This document shows positions 1-7,769 of a stretch of 10,574 nucleotides of DNA, one piece after another; the stretch's first letter is position 1, and each line of letters opens with the position of its first letter. The position numbers and the translations under genes are program-made. The notes under the pieces were generated by a model. It ran no database searches, was not told the origin of the DNA, and worked only from the letters and a program-made list of their open reading frames with translations. The DNA is from Microcaldota archaeon (GTDB lineage Archaea; Micrarchaeota; Micrarchaeia; Micrarchaeales; CABMGC01), in contig JAGWHA010000023.1 of the NCBI GenBank assembly GCA_028867095.1, positions 1 through 10,574 of the forward strand, in the 5' to 3' direction.

Positions 1-1
1 A

Positions 2-586
2 GATGGCGCCGTGAGTATGCTCAATCAGATAAAGTGCATGCTCGCAGATCTTGAGATCAGGACATCGAGCCCGAAACTTGTCGAGGGTTATAGGTATGTC
101 GGAGTGGGGGGCGGGGAATCTGTGGGATTCCGGATGTCAATAATGTCTGAGACCAAAAATTTGCTCCGCTTCTTCCGCACCGTGGGATACGAATACAATA
201 GGTCAAAACAAAGGGTCGCGAGCCTTGCTTGCCTTTATCTGAGAAATTTAGAAGAGATTAGGTGGTATAGGGGAATAACAAGAATGATTGCCGTAAAGAT
301 GCACAATAGGGGGTCTTCAGTAAAGGAGATAATCAATAACCTAACGGATGAGAATACGAATGAGGGATTCATAAAGCACAGCATATGGGAAGCGAGAGGA
401 AGCCCGAGAATTTATAGAGCACAGAAATTCGATGAGTTTTGCAGGGAAAATGAAGTTGGAAATAGCGGATTGGTTTATGATAGACTGGAGTCGATATACA
501 AATTCGATTATGGGGGGAAAGTGTTTGATATAACCGTCAACGACCCTAACCACAATTTTATGGCAAATGAGATCATCGTCTCTAAC
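2..586 (+). mobile_element. C-terminal part of RtcB intein with LAGLIDADG homing-endonuclease half
   Basis: The first readable codons, DGAVSML, look like the tail of the second LAGLIDADG motif (block E). They are followed by a helix ending near LEIRTSS and by a YNRSKQRV segment with a lysine, as in dodecapeptide-type homing endonucleases. The splicing end is clear: block F is VFDITVNDPNHNFMANEI, and block G is IIVSN followed by Cys (587-589), so splicing is predicted between 586 and 587. The penultimate residue is Ser, where His is usual. The insertion point is directly before the catalytic metal-binding Cys, the site also used by the Pyrococcus RtcB intein. Composition differs from the host gene: I count 21 G/C in 241-300, against 39 in 841-900. 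The N-terminal intein half and N-extein are outside the window, so endonuclease activity cannot be judged. Confidence 0.93.
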
Positions 587-1738
587 TGCGGGGTAAGGCT
601 AATAAAAACGAACCTCACTGAGAAGGAGGTTCGACCAAAGCTTGAGAAACTGATGGACAGGCTGTTTGCGAACGTGCCAAGCGGGGTGGGTAGCAAGCTC
701 AAGATTGGCCTCACCCAAAACGACCTGAAGAAGGTTGTTGAGGAAGGCGTCAGCCACATGGTTGCAAAGGGATTCGGCTACAAGGAGGACGTTGAGCGAA
801 TTGAGGAGAACGGCACGGTAATGGGCGCAGACATCGACAAGGTCAGCCCGATGGCAAGAAAGCGGGGAATGGAGGCGCTCGGCACGCTTGGCGCTGGAAA
901 CCACTTCCTTGAGGTCCAAAAAATCGACAAGATATTCAGCGAGAAGATCGCAAAGAGCTACGGACTTCACGAAGGACAGATTGTAATAATGATCCACACG
1001 GGATCGCGCGGCTTTGGGCACCAGATCTGCAGCGACTATCTGCAGAGCCTGCTTGAGTACCAGAGAAAAAACAATATAAAACTCGTCGACCCGGAGCTAA
1101 GCTACGCGAAGATCGGGACAAAGGAGGCGGAAAACTATCTTGGGGCGATGAACTGCGCGGTCAACTACGCATTCACAAACAGGCAGATAATAACAAACTC
1201 GATAAGAAAGAGTTTTGAGGAGACTTTTGAGAAGAACTCGGACCAGCTAGGAATGGACCTTCTCTACGATGTCGCACACAACATTGCAAAGCTTGAGGAG
1301 CACATCTTCGAGGGAAAGAGGCTCAACGTTTACGTGCACAGAAAGGGCGCAACTCGTGCATTCGCAAAGGGAAGGGAGGACATACCAAAGGTCTACCGCG
1401 GAGTGGGGCAGCCGGTGATCATACCTGGAAGCATGGGAACGGCCAGCTACGTTCTGTGCGGAAAGCAGGGGGCGATGGACGAGACATTCGGCTCGACATG
1501 CCACGGATCAGGGAGGCTGATGTCTAGGCACCAGGCAATAAGAGACATACCTGCGCAAAAAACATTCACGGACCTTGAGAAGAAGAAGATTGTGATTCGT
1601 GTCAGAACGAGAAAGCTCATCAGCGAGGAGGCAGAATGGGCGTACAAGAACGTGGATGAGGTCGTGCAGGTCGTTGAGAAAGCGGGAATATCGGACATCG
1701 TATCTAGAAATGTTCCAATAGGAGTCGCTAAAGGATAG
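2..1738 (+). CDS. rtcB: RtcB tRNA-splicing/3'-phosphate RNA ligase, intein-containing, 5'-truncated by window edge
   Basis: RtcB joins RNA 2',3'-cyclic phosphate or 3'-phosphate ends to 5'-OH ends using GTP and Mn2+; in archaea it seals tRNA exons after intron removal. The frame is open to the left edge, so the true start lies upstream. Codons from 587 encode the C-terminal 383 residues of the ligase, beginning CGVRLI. Against Pyrococcus horikoshii RtcB (481 aa), extein residue 1 matches metal-binding C98, residues 105-106 (GNHFLE) match N202/H203, residue 137 (HTGSRG) matches H234, residue 231 (DVAHN) matches H329, and residue 306 (STCHGSGR) matches the guanylylated H404. The protein ends in the family-typical KG. 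All catalytic residues visible here are intact, so the spliced product should be active. Everything before 587 is intein. The stop overlaps the convergent gene at 1728 by 11 nt. Confidence 0.97.
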   Translation, partial: DGAVSMLNQIKCMLADLEIRTSSPKLVEGYRYVGVGGGESVGFRMSIMSETKNLLRFFRTVGYEYNRSKQRVASLACLYLRNLEEIRWYRGITRMIAVKMHNRGSSVKEIINNLTDENTNEGFIKHSIWEARGSPRIYRAQKFDEFCRENEVGNSGLVYDRLESIYKFDYGGKVFDITVNDPNHNFMANEIIVSNCGVRLIKTNLTEKEVRPKLEKLMDRLFANVPSGVGSKLKIGLTQNDLKKVVEEGVSHMVAKGFGYKEDVERIEENGTVMGADIDKVSPMARKRGMEALGTLGAGNHFLEVQKIDKIFSEKIAKSYGLHEGQIVIMIHTGSRGFGHQICSDYLQSLLEYQRKNNIKLVDPELSYAKIGTKEAENYLGAMNCAVNYAFTNRQIITNSIRKSFEETFEKNSDQLGMDLLYDVAHNIAKLEEHIFEGKRLNVYVHRKGATRAFAKGREDIPKVYRGVGQPVIIPGSMGTASYVLCGKQGAMDETFGSTCHGSGRLMSRHQAIRDIPAQKTFTDLEKKKIVIRVRTRKLISEEAEWAYKNVDEVVQVVEKAGISDIVSRNVPIGVAKG

Positions 1739-2606
1739 TTTGGACCCTCTCTATTCCTATCAGAAGCTTTTTCGCAGAGTGGATGTCGACTTTCTCTAAC
1801 AGTTTTAGCAAGACCTTCTTCGCATCGCCAAGATTCCTTTTTTCTGTAAGGAGGTTCGCGTAGTAGTAGAATCCGTTTGGTATTCCAAGCTCTATTACCT
1901 TTGAGATGTGGTCATCGGCTTTCTTGTCGTTTATCATTGAGTAGTAGAGCATGTTGGCGTATTTTGTAATCGGCGCGTCAGAGGAGACCGCATTGATTGC
2001 CGCAAGCGTCTTCTTTGTGTCAAGCATCCGCCTCAGCTGCATCTGCGATAGGAACTTCGTGTAGTTTAGGAGCAGGTCGGGATTTCCCTGCATCTGCTTG
2101 TCTGAGAGAATTATCGCCTGGAAGAAAAGCGCCTTCGCGTTTGAGAAGTGAAGGTTGCCGGCATCGATCCTATCTGAGTTCTCCTCCATGAAGCCGTTTG
2201 GGGTTTCGTAGTCACGCTTGCCGTATTCATAATCGGAGAGATAGAGGTGGAACACACCCTTTGCGTAAAGAACCTGAGGGATTTTTGCGATTGCAATCAG
2301 CTTGTCGAATGCCTTCATCGCATCCTCGTACTTCTGGGTTGTGACATTGGTGGAGATTTCTGTAAGTATTGCAAAGAGCTCCTTGTTTTTCCTTAGCTGC
2401 TGCTCTGTCTGGTCCGCATACTGCTCACAGAATGGGCAGATTCCAAAATTAGGATTGTAGGAGGGTACGCCGTGGCTGCAGTACGCGCACATGAACTGCG
2501 CATCGGGCTCCCTGCCAAGTGCTTTGATGTCCACTATATCAAGTGAGTTATCGGAATAAATCTTCTTAACGCTTTCTAAGGACCAAAAATAGGTGCCCCT
2601 TGTCAA
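1728..2606 (-). CDS. Zinc-ribbon plus helical-repeat (TPR-like) protein, function unknown
   Basis: I do not recognise a named family. Counting from a TTG at 2606 (292 aa), residues 40-60 form a zinc ribbon: C40xxC43, 13 residues, then C57PFC60. The rest is helical. Repeated units of roughly 35-40 residues rich in Ala, Leu and Tyr (for example around AFDKLIAIAKIPQVLYAKG, FFQAIIL, YANMLYYS, FYYYANLLTEKRN) look like tetratricopeptide or similar repeats, suggesting a protein- or RNA-binding scaffold. There is no signal peptide or membrane segment. The TTG start would overlap the upstream fibrillarin gene by 41 nt. A GTG at 2534 (268 aa), 32 nt after the fibrillarin stop, is an alternative that keeps the ribbon; neither has a clear Shine-Dalgarno site. 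The gene is probably cotranscribed with fibrillarin, which hints at RNA biology by context only. Its stop overlaps the rtcB stop region by 11 nt. Confidence 0.8.
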   Translation of the reverse strand: MTRGTYFWSLESVKKIYSDNSLDIVDIKALGREPDAQFMCAYCSHGVPSYNPNFGICPFCEQYADQTEQQLRKNKELFAILTEISTNVTTQKYEDAMKAFDKLIAIAKIPQVLYAKGVFHLYLSDYEYGKRDYETPNGFMEENSDRIDAGNLHFSNAKALFFQAIILSDKQMQGNPDLLLNYTKFLSQMQLRRMLDTKKTLAAINAVSSDAPITKYANMLYYSMINDKKADDHISKVIELGIPNGFYYYANLLTEKRNLGDAKKVLLKLLEKVDIHSAKKLLIGIERVQTIL

Positions 2607-3228
2607 AGGGCTCTATGTCTATGCGCTCAAGCACCTCAAAATGCGGCGAGATCTTCTCTATGAACTCCTCGAACGTGTCCTCGGGGTTTGCCGCGCTGCT
2701 TATGCTCTGCGACTTTATCGCAACGTACGCGTATCCCTTCTCCTTGATCAGCTTTGCGTTGCGTATGAGTATATCCGCCTGGTCCCTTGCAGAGACGTCC
2801 TGATAGAGGACATCGGCGCCCTCCACATCCTCCGCGTACTGCTCGGTCATCCTCGCATCGGTGTGGATAGGAAACATGTTCTGCCTCTTCTCGCACACCT
2901 GTATTAGCTCTCGCATGTTGCGCTCCGAGAACTCAACGCAGAAGACTATTCCCTCCTTGCCGATTATGTCGCTCACGTGGCTTGTCGTGGTTCCGGTGGC
3001 CGCGCCCAGATACAACACCTTGGATCCGGGCTTTATCATCATCCTCTGCAGCCCCTTTAGTATCGCTGCGGCGAGCTTGCTGCGATAGGGGTTCCAGGTC
3101 CTGTACTCGACGTGGTCTATCTCGATCAGCTCCTCGTCGTAGACCTTGGTGCCGTATGCGAAATTGCGCGTGGCTAGCTTGCGGTTGTCTATGCGGTAGA
3201 CGTTCTCAAATAGCTCCTTTATCTCCAA
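2566..3228 (-). CDS. flpA: Fibrillarin-like rRNA/tRNA 2'-O-methyltransferase
   Basis: Fibrillarin is the SAM-dependent catalytic subunit of archaeal C/D-box ribonucleoproteins. With L7Ae, Nop5 and guide RNAs it methylates ribose 2'-OH groups of rRNA and tRNA. The 220-residue product matches the archaeal family end to end. Landmarks are KVYDEELI (28-35), EYRTWNPYRSKLAAAIL (41-57), the SAM-binding loop VLYLGAATGTT (71-81), the acidic strand VEFSERNMREL (98-108), DVLYQDVS (139-146), AIKSQSIS (170-177) and PFDKGHLFLV (207-216). The family K-D-K-H set appears as K51, D144, K172 and H212. The start is TTG at 3228: upstream only ten non-start codons separate it from an in-frame stop, and the resulting N-terminus EIKELFENVY matches the family. 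A TATA-like element lies about 40 nt upstream. Nop5, often adjacent, is not in this window. Confidence 0.96.
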   Translation of the reverse strand: MEIKELFENVYRIDNRKLATRNFAYGTKVYDEELIEIDHVEYRTWNPYRSKLAAAILKGLQRMMIKPGSKVLYLGAATGTTTSHVSDIIGKEGIVFCVEFSERNMRELIQVCEKRQNMFPIHTDARMTEQYAEDVEGADVLYQDVSARDQADILIRNAKLIKEKGYAYVAIKSQSISSAANPEDTFEEFIEKISPHFEVLERIDIEPFDKGHLFLVLRKR

Positions 3229-3262
3229 GTAAAGCGCCTGCGCTATGAATTGCGTGTATCAG

Positions 3263-3270
3263 ATTAATAT
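3263..3270 (-). promoter_or_regulatory. TATA-like box for the fibrillarin gene
   Basis: Read on the minus strand the element is ATATTAAT. Its centre lies about 38 nt before the TTG at 3228, which predicts a transcript start near 3241 and a leader of roughly 13 nt. It sits in the 99-bp divergent gap between fibrillarin and the histidine kinase. No comparably clean box is seen for the kinase; ACTTTTAGTT near 3286-3295 is the best candidate. Confidence 0.4.
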
Positions 3271-3327
3271 GTTTGCCCATCAAACACTTTTAGTTTTTGC
3301 TTTTGAAATGTAATTGGGTCTTCTCTT

Positions 3328-5589
3328 ATGCTAGACAACGCGGCCATGACAAAGCTCATCTTCGATCTCTTCGATTTAGAGCGCAAGAAGCTGGAGACCG
3401 GCGAGCTTCTGAATCGCTTTGGCGAGGAGCTCAAGTTCATCTTCGCTGTCGAGAAAGTCGAGACCAAGGTGATCGACAAGATAGCCTCGATCTCCCCTGC
3501 GGAGGACTTCACGATAAACACAATGAAGCCGGTGATAGACAACCGCCTGAGCGCATACTCCTCGTTCAAGGAGTTCGTTGACTACTTCAATATGGGATAC
3601 AAGAGCTGCATCCTCTTCCCCGTGGTATCAAACGGCAAGGCGATCTCCGTGATAAAGCTCCTCTCAAAGGAGGAGGAGAAGTTTGACAAGAACATAACGA
3701 ACGCTCTCACGATAAGCACGATAATCCTGGGCTACCAGATTGCCGGGAGGACCGAGCAGGAGAAGAGCGTGAATGTCGCAAAGTACTTCGATGCGGCGTT
3801 CAACAGCATAGTCCCCCAGTTCCTGATTGACGCAAACGGCGCGATAATAAGGGCGAACAAGAGCATGCTCATACTCTTCAGCGCAAGCTCGCGCGAGGTG
3901 ATAGGCAAGAACGTGAAGGACTTCTTCCAGATTGATGCGAACATGCTTGCAAGCCTCAGAAAGGGGATCATCGCAGAAACCAGGATTGTCGGGAAGGGGG
4001 ACAGGCGCTTTAAGATCTCCTCAAGCCAGATCAACGACAAGATGATGCACATCACCTTCTACGAGACCACTGAGATGCGCGACCTCGAGGAGAAGACGAA
4101 GATCCTCAGCTACAGCAACTACGAGGCGATGCTGATGATGGACGCGCGTGGAACCCCGATTTGGGTGAGCGACAACGTGGACAAGGTGCTGCGATTGCAG
4201 AAGAACTCGCTGCTTGGCAGGCCGTTTGTGGAGATGCTTGTGGAGAAGGAGAGGATACGCAAGGGGATCGAGACCATGGGTGAGGGGATCTACACCGACT
4301 CCGCGAAGATCAACATAGGCAACGGGGTCTTCCAGGACGTGAGGCTCACCTTCTTTGCAAACAAGATGTATGGGCTCTCCTGCATACTGGCAAACAACCC
4401 GTACGAGAGCGCGTTTGGGAACCTTGAGAAGAACTTCGACGAGCTCGTCAAGATGTCCGCTGACGCGATAATATTCATAGACCCGCTGGGGTACATCCAG
4501 AGGGTGAACAAGAGCGCGGAGAACATCTTCGGCTACAGGGAGGAGGAGCTTATCGGCGGGCCGGCGGCGATCCTCTACACCGACGAGGAGCAGGACAAGC
4601 TTCCGCGCGCGCTCTCGCTTGCAAAGCAGGAGGGGACGATCAGCAACATCTTCGCGAAGATGAAGGGAAAGAAGGAGGAGGCGTTCATACCGTGCGACCA
4701 GAGCGTGAGAAGCGTCAAGGACCAGAGCGGCAACCTCGCCGGATACATAATAGTGAACAGGGAGCTCAAGACCAAGTACGACCTTGACGAGGCGCAGGAG
4801 ATCCTTGAGGACAAGGAGAAGGAGATCGAGAAGCTCCAGGCTGAGAGCGAGCTCAAGAGCCAGTTCATATTCAACATCTCACACGACATCAAGACCCCGA
4901 TCACAAACATCAAGGGGTTCGGCACGATCCTCTACAATGAGGAGCATGGGCCTATGAACGAGGAGCAGAAGGGGTACATCAAGATAGTCATCGACGAGTC
5001 GGACAGGCTGATGGATTTGATAAAGCAGATTCTAGATGTCGCAAGGCTCTCGTCCGGAAAGGTGAAGCTTGAGCTGCAGCCAGTGGACCTAAAGAAGCTT
5101 GGGGACAACCCGAGCATCAAGGCGCAGGAGGAGGTCGCCACAGGCAAGGGCCTTATGTTCTCATGGAATGTCGACTACAACGTGGGAGAGGTCAACATAG
5201 ACCCGAACAGGATAATCCAGGTGTTTGTCAACCTTATAACAAACGCCGTGAAGTTCACCGAGCACGGAAGCATAATGGTCAACATCACAAAGAAGGGCAA
5301 GAACATCCGCGTGGAGGTAAAAGACACTGGGATCGGAATAAGTAAGGAGGACCAGCGAAAGCTATTCAAGAAATTCTACCAGGTCCATAGAACCGAGCTG
5401 ACCGTGCAGCAGGGATCAGGAACCGGCCTTGGGCTATCGATAGTAAAGGAAATCGTGAACCTTCACGGAGGAAGGATGGGGATAAACTCGGAGCTAGGGA
5501 AGGGAAGCACATTCTGGTTCACGATACCTATTTCTGGCAAGAAGAAAAAGCCGAAGGAGCCAAAGGAGGCCTCAGAGGGCAAGGCCTAA
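3328..5589 (+). CDS. Soluble sensor histidine kinase (GAF-like, three PAS, HisKA, HATPase_c)
   Basis: A two-component sensor kinase of 753 aa. The N-terminus (1-145) looks like a GAF-type sensor domain (for example GYKSCILFPVVSNGKAISVIKL). PAS domains follow at about 150-250, 262-360 and 365-482; the last is the clearest (IIFIDPLGYIQRVNKSAENIFGYREEELIG region). A Glu/Lys coiled coil (485-512) leads to HisKA, with phospho-acceptor H519 in NISHDIKTPI. The ATPase domain shows the N box (VNLITNAVKFT, 634-644), G1 (VKDTGIGIS, 664-672), F box (LFKKFYQ, 679-685) and G2 (GSGTGLGLSIV, 696-706), so it should be catalytically competent. There are no membrane segments, so it senses a cytoplasmic signal, which I cannot identify. 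The C-terminal 15 residues are Lys-rich and disordered. Its likely partner is the receiver protein at 7770-8957. ATG 3328 is the first start in an AT-rich gap. The stop overlaps the next gene's stop by 4 nt. Confidence 0.95.
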   Translation: MLDNAAMTKLIFDLFDLERKKLETGELLNRFGEELKFIFAVEKVETKVIDKIASISPAEDFTINTMKPVIDNRLSAYSSFKEFVDYFNMGYKSCILFPVVSNGKAISVIKLLSKEEEKFDKNITNALTISTIILGYQIAGRTEQEKSVNVAKYFDAAFNSIVPQFLIDANGAIIRANKSMLILFSASSREVIGKNVKDFFQIDANMLASLRKGIIAETRIVGKGDRRFKISSSQINDKMMHITFYETTEMRDLEEKTKILSYSNYEAMLMMDARGTPIWVSDNVDKVLRLQKNSLLGRPFVEMLVEKERIRKGIETMGEGIYTDSAKINIGNGVFQDVRLTFFANKMYGLSCILANNPYESAFGNLEKNFDELVKMSADAIIFIDPLGYIQRVNKSAENIFGYREEELIGGPAAILYTDEEQDKLPRALSLAKQEGTISNIFAKMKGKKEEAFIPCDQSVRSVKDQSGNLAGYIIVNRELKTKYDLDEAQEILEDKEKEIEKLQAESELKSQFIFNISHDIKTPITNIKGFGTILYNEEHGPMNEEQKGYIKIVIDESDRLMDLIKQILDVARLSSGKVKLELQPVDLKKLGDNPSIKAQEEVATGKGLMFSWNVDYNVGEVNIDPNRIIQVFVNLITNAVKFTEHGSIMVNITKKGKNIRVEVKDTGIGISKEDQRKLFKKFYQVHRTELTVQQGSGTGLGLSIVKEIVNLHGGRMGINSELGKGSTFWFTIPISGKKKKPKEPKEASEGKA

Positions 5590-6647
5590 TGGCCAAGCAC
5601 ATAAGGTATAACTGTTGCGCAGCTGTTGCTTATGCCCTTGGCAAAGTTGTACTGCGCATTTAGCACCGTGTAGTTTAGCGAGGACCAAGGCCCAACAAAT
5701 CTCTGCGGAGGCACAATCAGTCCGGATGCCGTGTTTATCTGGAGCACTAGAACCTTTCCTGCAGCGACGCTCTGTTGCGCGGTTATTGTGTAGGTTGCGT
5801 TGTAGACGTTCGTGCTGAAGTTGGACACCTTCCAGCTAACGCCCGTTGTCGCGTAAGGGGAGACGTTGAAGTATGAGTTTGGCCCGCCCGGCAGCGCCCC
5901 GTACTTTGCCTGGTATGTTGAGTTGTAGGTAGCAGGGGTGCATGAGGATGCCTGCGCGTAAAGTGGCGCAAGGTTCTTCATGAGCGCACCGGTTGGAGTG
6001 TTGTTTATGAGAGTCATGACCTGCGATATCTGCCCGCTTGTTATTCCGGAAACCACAGTGGTCGTCGCTGCGGTTGTTGTGACCGTGGTTGTAACGGTCG
6101 TAGTGACAGCTCCGCCGGTTGTCGTCTCGCTGTCGCTTAGGGACTCGCCGCTAAGAAGCTGCGCCGGATTTATCACGGTTATTCCGCCGGTGACCTGCGC
6201 GCCGAGCGATGCCGGCAGCGGAGTGATTATGATTGTGGCCTGTGTCGGGGAGGTGGATTGGAGAGAGAGGTGCAGGTTTGCAGTTGCGCCGTTGGATGTG
6301 CTGAGGTTCTCAGATGCTAGAGTCGCCAGGTTTACCAGGAAGATGGGCTTCACCATTATCGGCTCGCCGGAGAGATAGAATGCGGCGCTTGAGTTAGAGG
6401 CACTCTTTAGGAAGAGCGAGTAGACTGCAGTGCTGTTTGGAAGCGAGAAGTACTCGCTGCCGTTTAGCGGAATCGTGAATGTCTGCGCCGATGAAAGCTG
6501 GTTGACGCTCGTAGATGAGCGGACCGAGAGAAATGCGATAACTGCGACCACTATGATTGCGGCGAGAAGATATAGGAGGGGACCCTTGTCGGAGTACGGA
6601 TTTGGTCTTCCGGGCTTTACCCTCTGAAAATTAGGATTGCTTACCAT
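5586..6647 (-). CDS. Membrane-anchored surface protein with Thr-rich stalk, probable glycoprotein
   Basis: No named family is recognised. From ATG 6647 the product is 353 aa: a short basic cytoplasmic tail (QRVKPGRPNPYSDKG), one hydrophobic segment at about 24-42 (LLYLLAAIIVVAVIAFL), then a large Ser/Thr/Asn-rich ectodomain outside the cell. The ectodomain has ten N-X-S/T sequons, suggesting archaeal N-glycosylation, and a Thr/Val linker at about 175-199 (TTTVTTTVTTTAATTT) typical of an extended, O-glycosylated stalk. Only two Cys occur outside the membrane (236 and 343), so a single disulfide in the C-terminal domain is plausible. The longer ATG at 6686 adds 13 residues, but those codons overlap a TATA-like GTATATCC whose position suits 6647. 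It converges with the kinase gene (4-nt stop overlap) and diverges from the PH-like gene. It may be an S-layer-associated, adhesion or substrate-binding protein; this is inference. Confidence 0.85.
   Translation of the reverse strand: MVSNPNFQRVKPGRPNPYSDKGPLLYLLAAIIVVAVIAFLSVRSSTSVNQLSSAQTFTIPLNGSEYFSLPNSTAVYSLFLKSASNSSAAFYLSGEPIMVKPIFLVNLATLASENLSTSNGATANLHLSLQSTSPTQATIIITPLPASLGAQVTGGITVINPAQLLSGESLSDSETTTGGAVTTTVTTTVTTTAATTTVVSGITSGQISQVMTLINNTPTGALMKNLAPLYAQASSCTPATYNSTYQAKYGALPGGPNSYFNVSPYATTGVSWKVSNFSTNVYNATYTITAQQSVAAGKVLVLQINTASGLIVPPQRFVGPWSSLNYTVLNAQYNFAKGISNSCATVIPYVLGH
6051..6125 (-). repeat. Low-complexity Thr/Val-coding tract in the surface-protein gene
   Basis: About 25 codons encode almost only Thr, Val and Ala, giving an imperfect GTN/ACN-rich repetitive DNA tract. 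On the protein it separates an N-terminal beta-rich part from a C-terminal Cys-containing part, and it reads as an interdomain stalk. Copy number may vary between strains through slippage. Confidence 0.7.
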
Positions 6648-6674
6648 AGGGCCCACTTTTGACAATACTCTATA

Positions 6675-6682
6675 GGATATAC
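6675..6682 (-). promoter_or_regulatory. TATA-like box for the surface-protein gene
   Basis: The minus strand reads TGTATATCC around here, about 32 nt before ATG 6647, predicting a leader of only several nucleotides. It overlaps the first codons of the longer reading that starts at 6686, which argues against that longer start. Confidence 0.35.
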
Positions 6683-6772
6683 ACATTTAAGAATATTTCC
6701 AAGCGGTTTTGCGTGATGAAACGAACAGTAGATAAGGGCTAAAAAGGCCGAATTCCACATTTATTTGATAGC

Positions 6773-7696
6773 ATGTTTGAGAAATTCAGAAAGGAGAAAC
6801 AGGAGCCTGAGGCCTTCAGGGGAAAGGAGGGGGAGAGCATACTCCATGTGATAGAAAAACCGGAGATAGTGATCCACAAGGCGGGATGGGTAAAGGGGCT
6901 AGGGATTGTTGCCACGGTCGTTGGCACAGGGGCTGGAATGCATGATAGGGTGGGAGCCACGGCATTTGGGGCAGCGGGAGTTGGAGGGGTTCTAGGGGGG
7001 ACCAGGAGAATCGGTCCGGTAAGCCACCGAAGCAATATAAGTAATGTAAACCAGCAAAGCGACAGGATATTTGCTAAGAAGCTAATAATAACTGACAAGA
7101 GGATCTTGGCAGTTATAGACGGCGCAAACGTGACCCTCGAGGCCTGCTACGACAAGGAGTTTTTCAGACAGATGCTGCTGGGCCAAAAGAAGAGGAACAC
7201 TAGCATCGAGGAGGCGAACAGACCAAAGCCAGACGACAAGGACAACAAGTACAAACAGAGGACGGGGGTCGAGATACACAACAGCCTGCCGCGCCAGCTT
7301 AGGGGCCTTGGATACGTGGACAACACATACGCGCTTGCGGATATCGAGCTTAGGAAGGGAATACTCGGAGACCTGACCGCCTGGACGTTTTACATTGAGA
7401 TTGCGCGGATCTCCACCCCGCTTGTGATGAAGGACAGCGAGGGAGGGTGGGGCAGGCTCATGGGGCGCTCTAGGGCGATAGCATTCTCAAACGAGATAAA
7501 TGAGAGCGTGGAGCTTGCGAAGTGCGACATAAAGGTCAAGGAGGACAAGAAGCAGCACATAGACAACCAGCAGGTTATGGCCGAGTTCACACAGAGCGTG
7601 CAGGCGAAAATAAAGGAACTCCGCGAATACGCCTTTAGGAAGGAAGGAGACAAGTTGCTCATCACAAGTGCGCTTAGGGCAGACTTCGAGGCGTAA
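6773..7696 (+). CDS. Hypothetical protein with possible bacterial PH-like domain and Gly-rich segment
   Basis: I do not recognise a named family (307 aa). After a charged N-terminus, residues 20-34 (GESILHVIEKPEIVI) and 101-116 (AKKLIITDKRILAVID) resemble the strands of bacterial PH/GRAM-like domains, whose hallmark is a (V/I)-(I/L)-T-(D/N)-K-R-(I/L) strand. Between them lies a Gly/Ala-rich hydrophobic stretch (about 42-77, VKGLGIVATVVGTGAG onward). It could touch or cross a membrane, but it is broken by charged HDR. A charged linker (138-168) precedes a mixed region with a second strand-like set (TAWTFYIEIARIST, GRSRAIAFSN), possibly a second PH-like fold. A Gln/Lys/Glu-rich amphipathic helix (248-290) ends the protein. 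A role at the membrane or as a binding adaptor is inference. ATG 6773 is the only sensible start; CTAAAAAGG about 30 nt upstream may be a weak TATA element. The next gene, 73 nt downstream, has its own promoter. Confidence 0.8.
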   Translation: MFEKFRKEKQEPEAFRGKEGESILHVIEKPEIVIHKAGWVKGLGIVATVVGTGAGMHDRVGATAFGAAGVGGVLGGTRRIGPVSHRSNISNVNQQSDRIFAKKLIITDKRILAVIDGANVTLEACYDKEFFRQMLLGQKKRNTSIEEANRPKPDDKDNKYKQRTGVEIHNSLPRQLRGLGYVDNTYALADIELRKGILGDLTAWTFYIEIARISTPLVMKDSEGGWGRLMGRSRAIAFSNEINESVELAKCDIKVKEDKKQHIDNQQVMAEFTQSVQAKIKELREYAFRKEGDKLLITSALRADFEA

Positions 7697-7730
7697 ATCC
7701 TTTCCTTTGCATCCCAAAAGGCGCAGCTAA

Positions 7731-7739
7731 AAATATATA
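7731..7739 (+). promoter_or_regulatory. TATA box of the response-regulator gene
   Basis: AAATATATA preceded by an A-rich BRE-like CTAAA. Its centre is about 35 nt before the TTG at 7770, so transcription should start around 7760-7765 with almost no leader. This supports the TTG as the start, since codons further upstream would not be transcribed. Confidence 0.55.
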
Positions 7740-7769
7740 CCTTGCATTGCCTATACCCTAGGCGATTGG

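Noticed and set aside
599..1021. Long open frame antisense to the RtcB extein
   Set aside because: It is the mirror of strongly conserved RtcB coding sequence and its translation shows no domain; GC-rich codon bias opens such frames.
6051..6125. CRISPR or tandem-repeat array
   Set aside because: The repetition is imperfect, codon-phased and explained by a Thr/Val protein linker.
6648..6686. Longer start (ATG 6686) for the surface protein
   Set aside because: Its codons overlap a TATA-like box positioned for ATG 6647, and the additional 13 residues add nothing recognisable.
6713..6719. C box (GTGATGA) of a C/D-box guide RNA near the PH-like gene
   Set aside because: No D box (CTGA) follows within the expected distance and no flanking terminal stem is seen.
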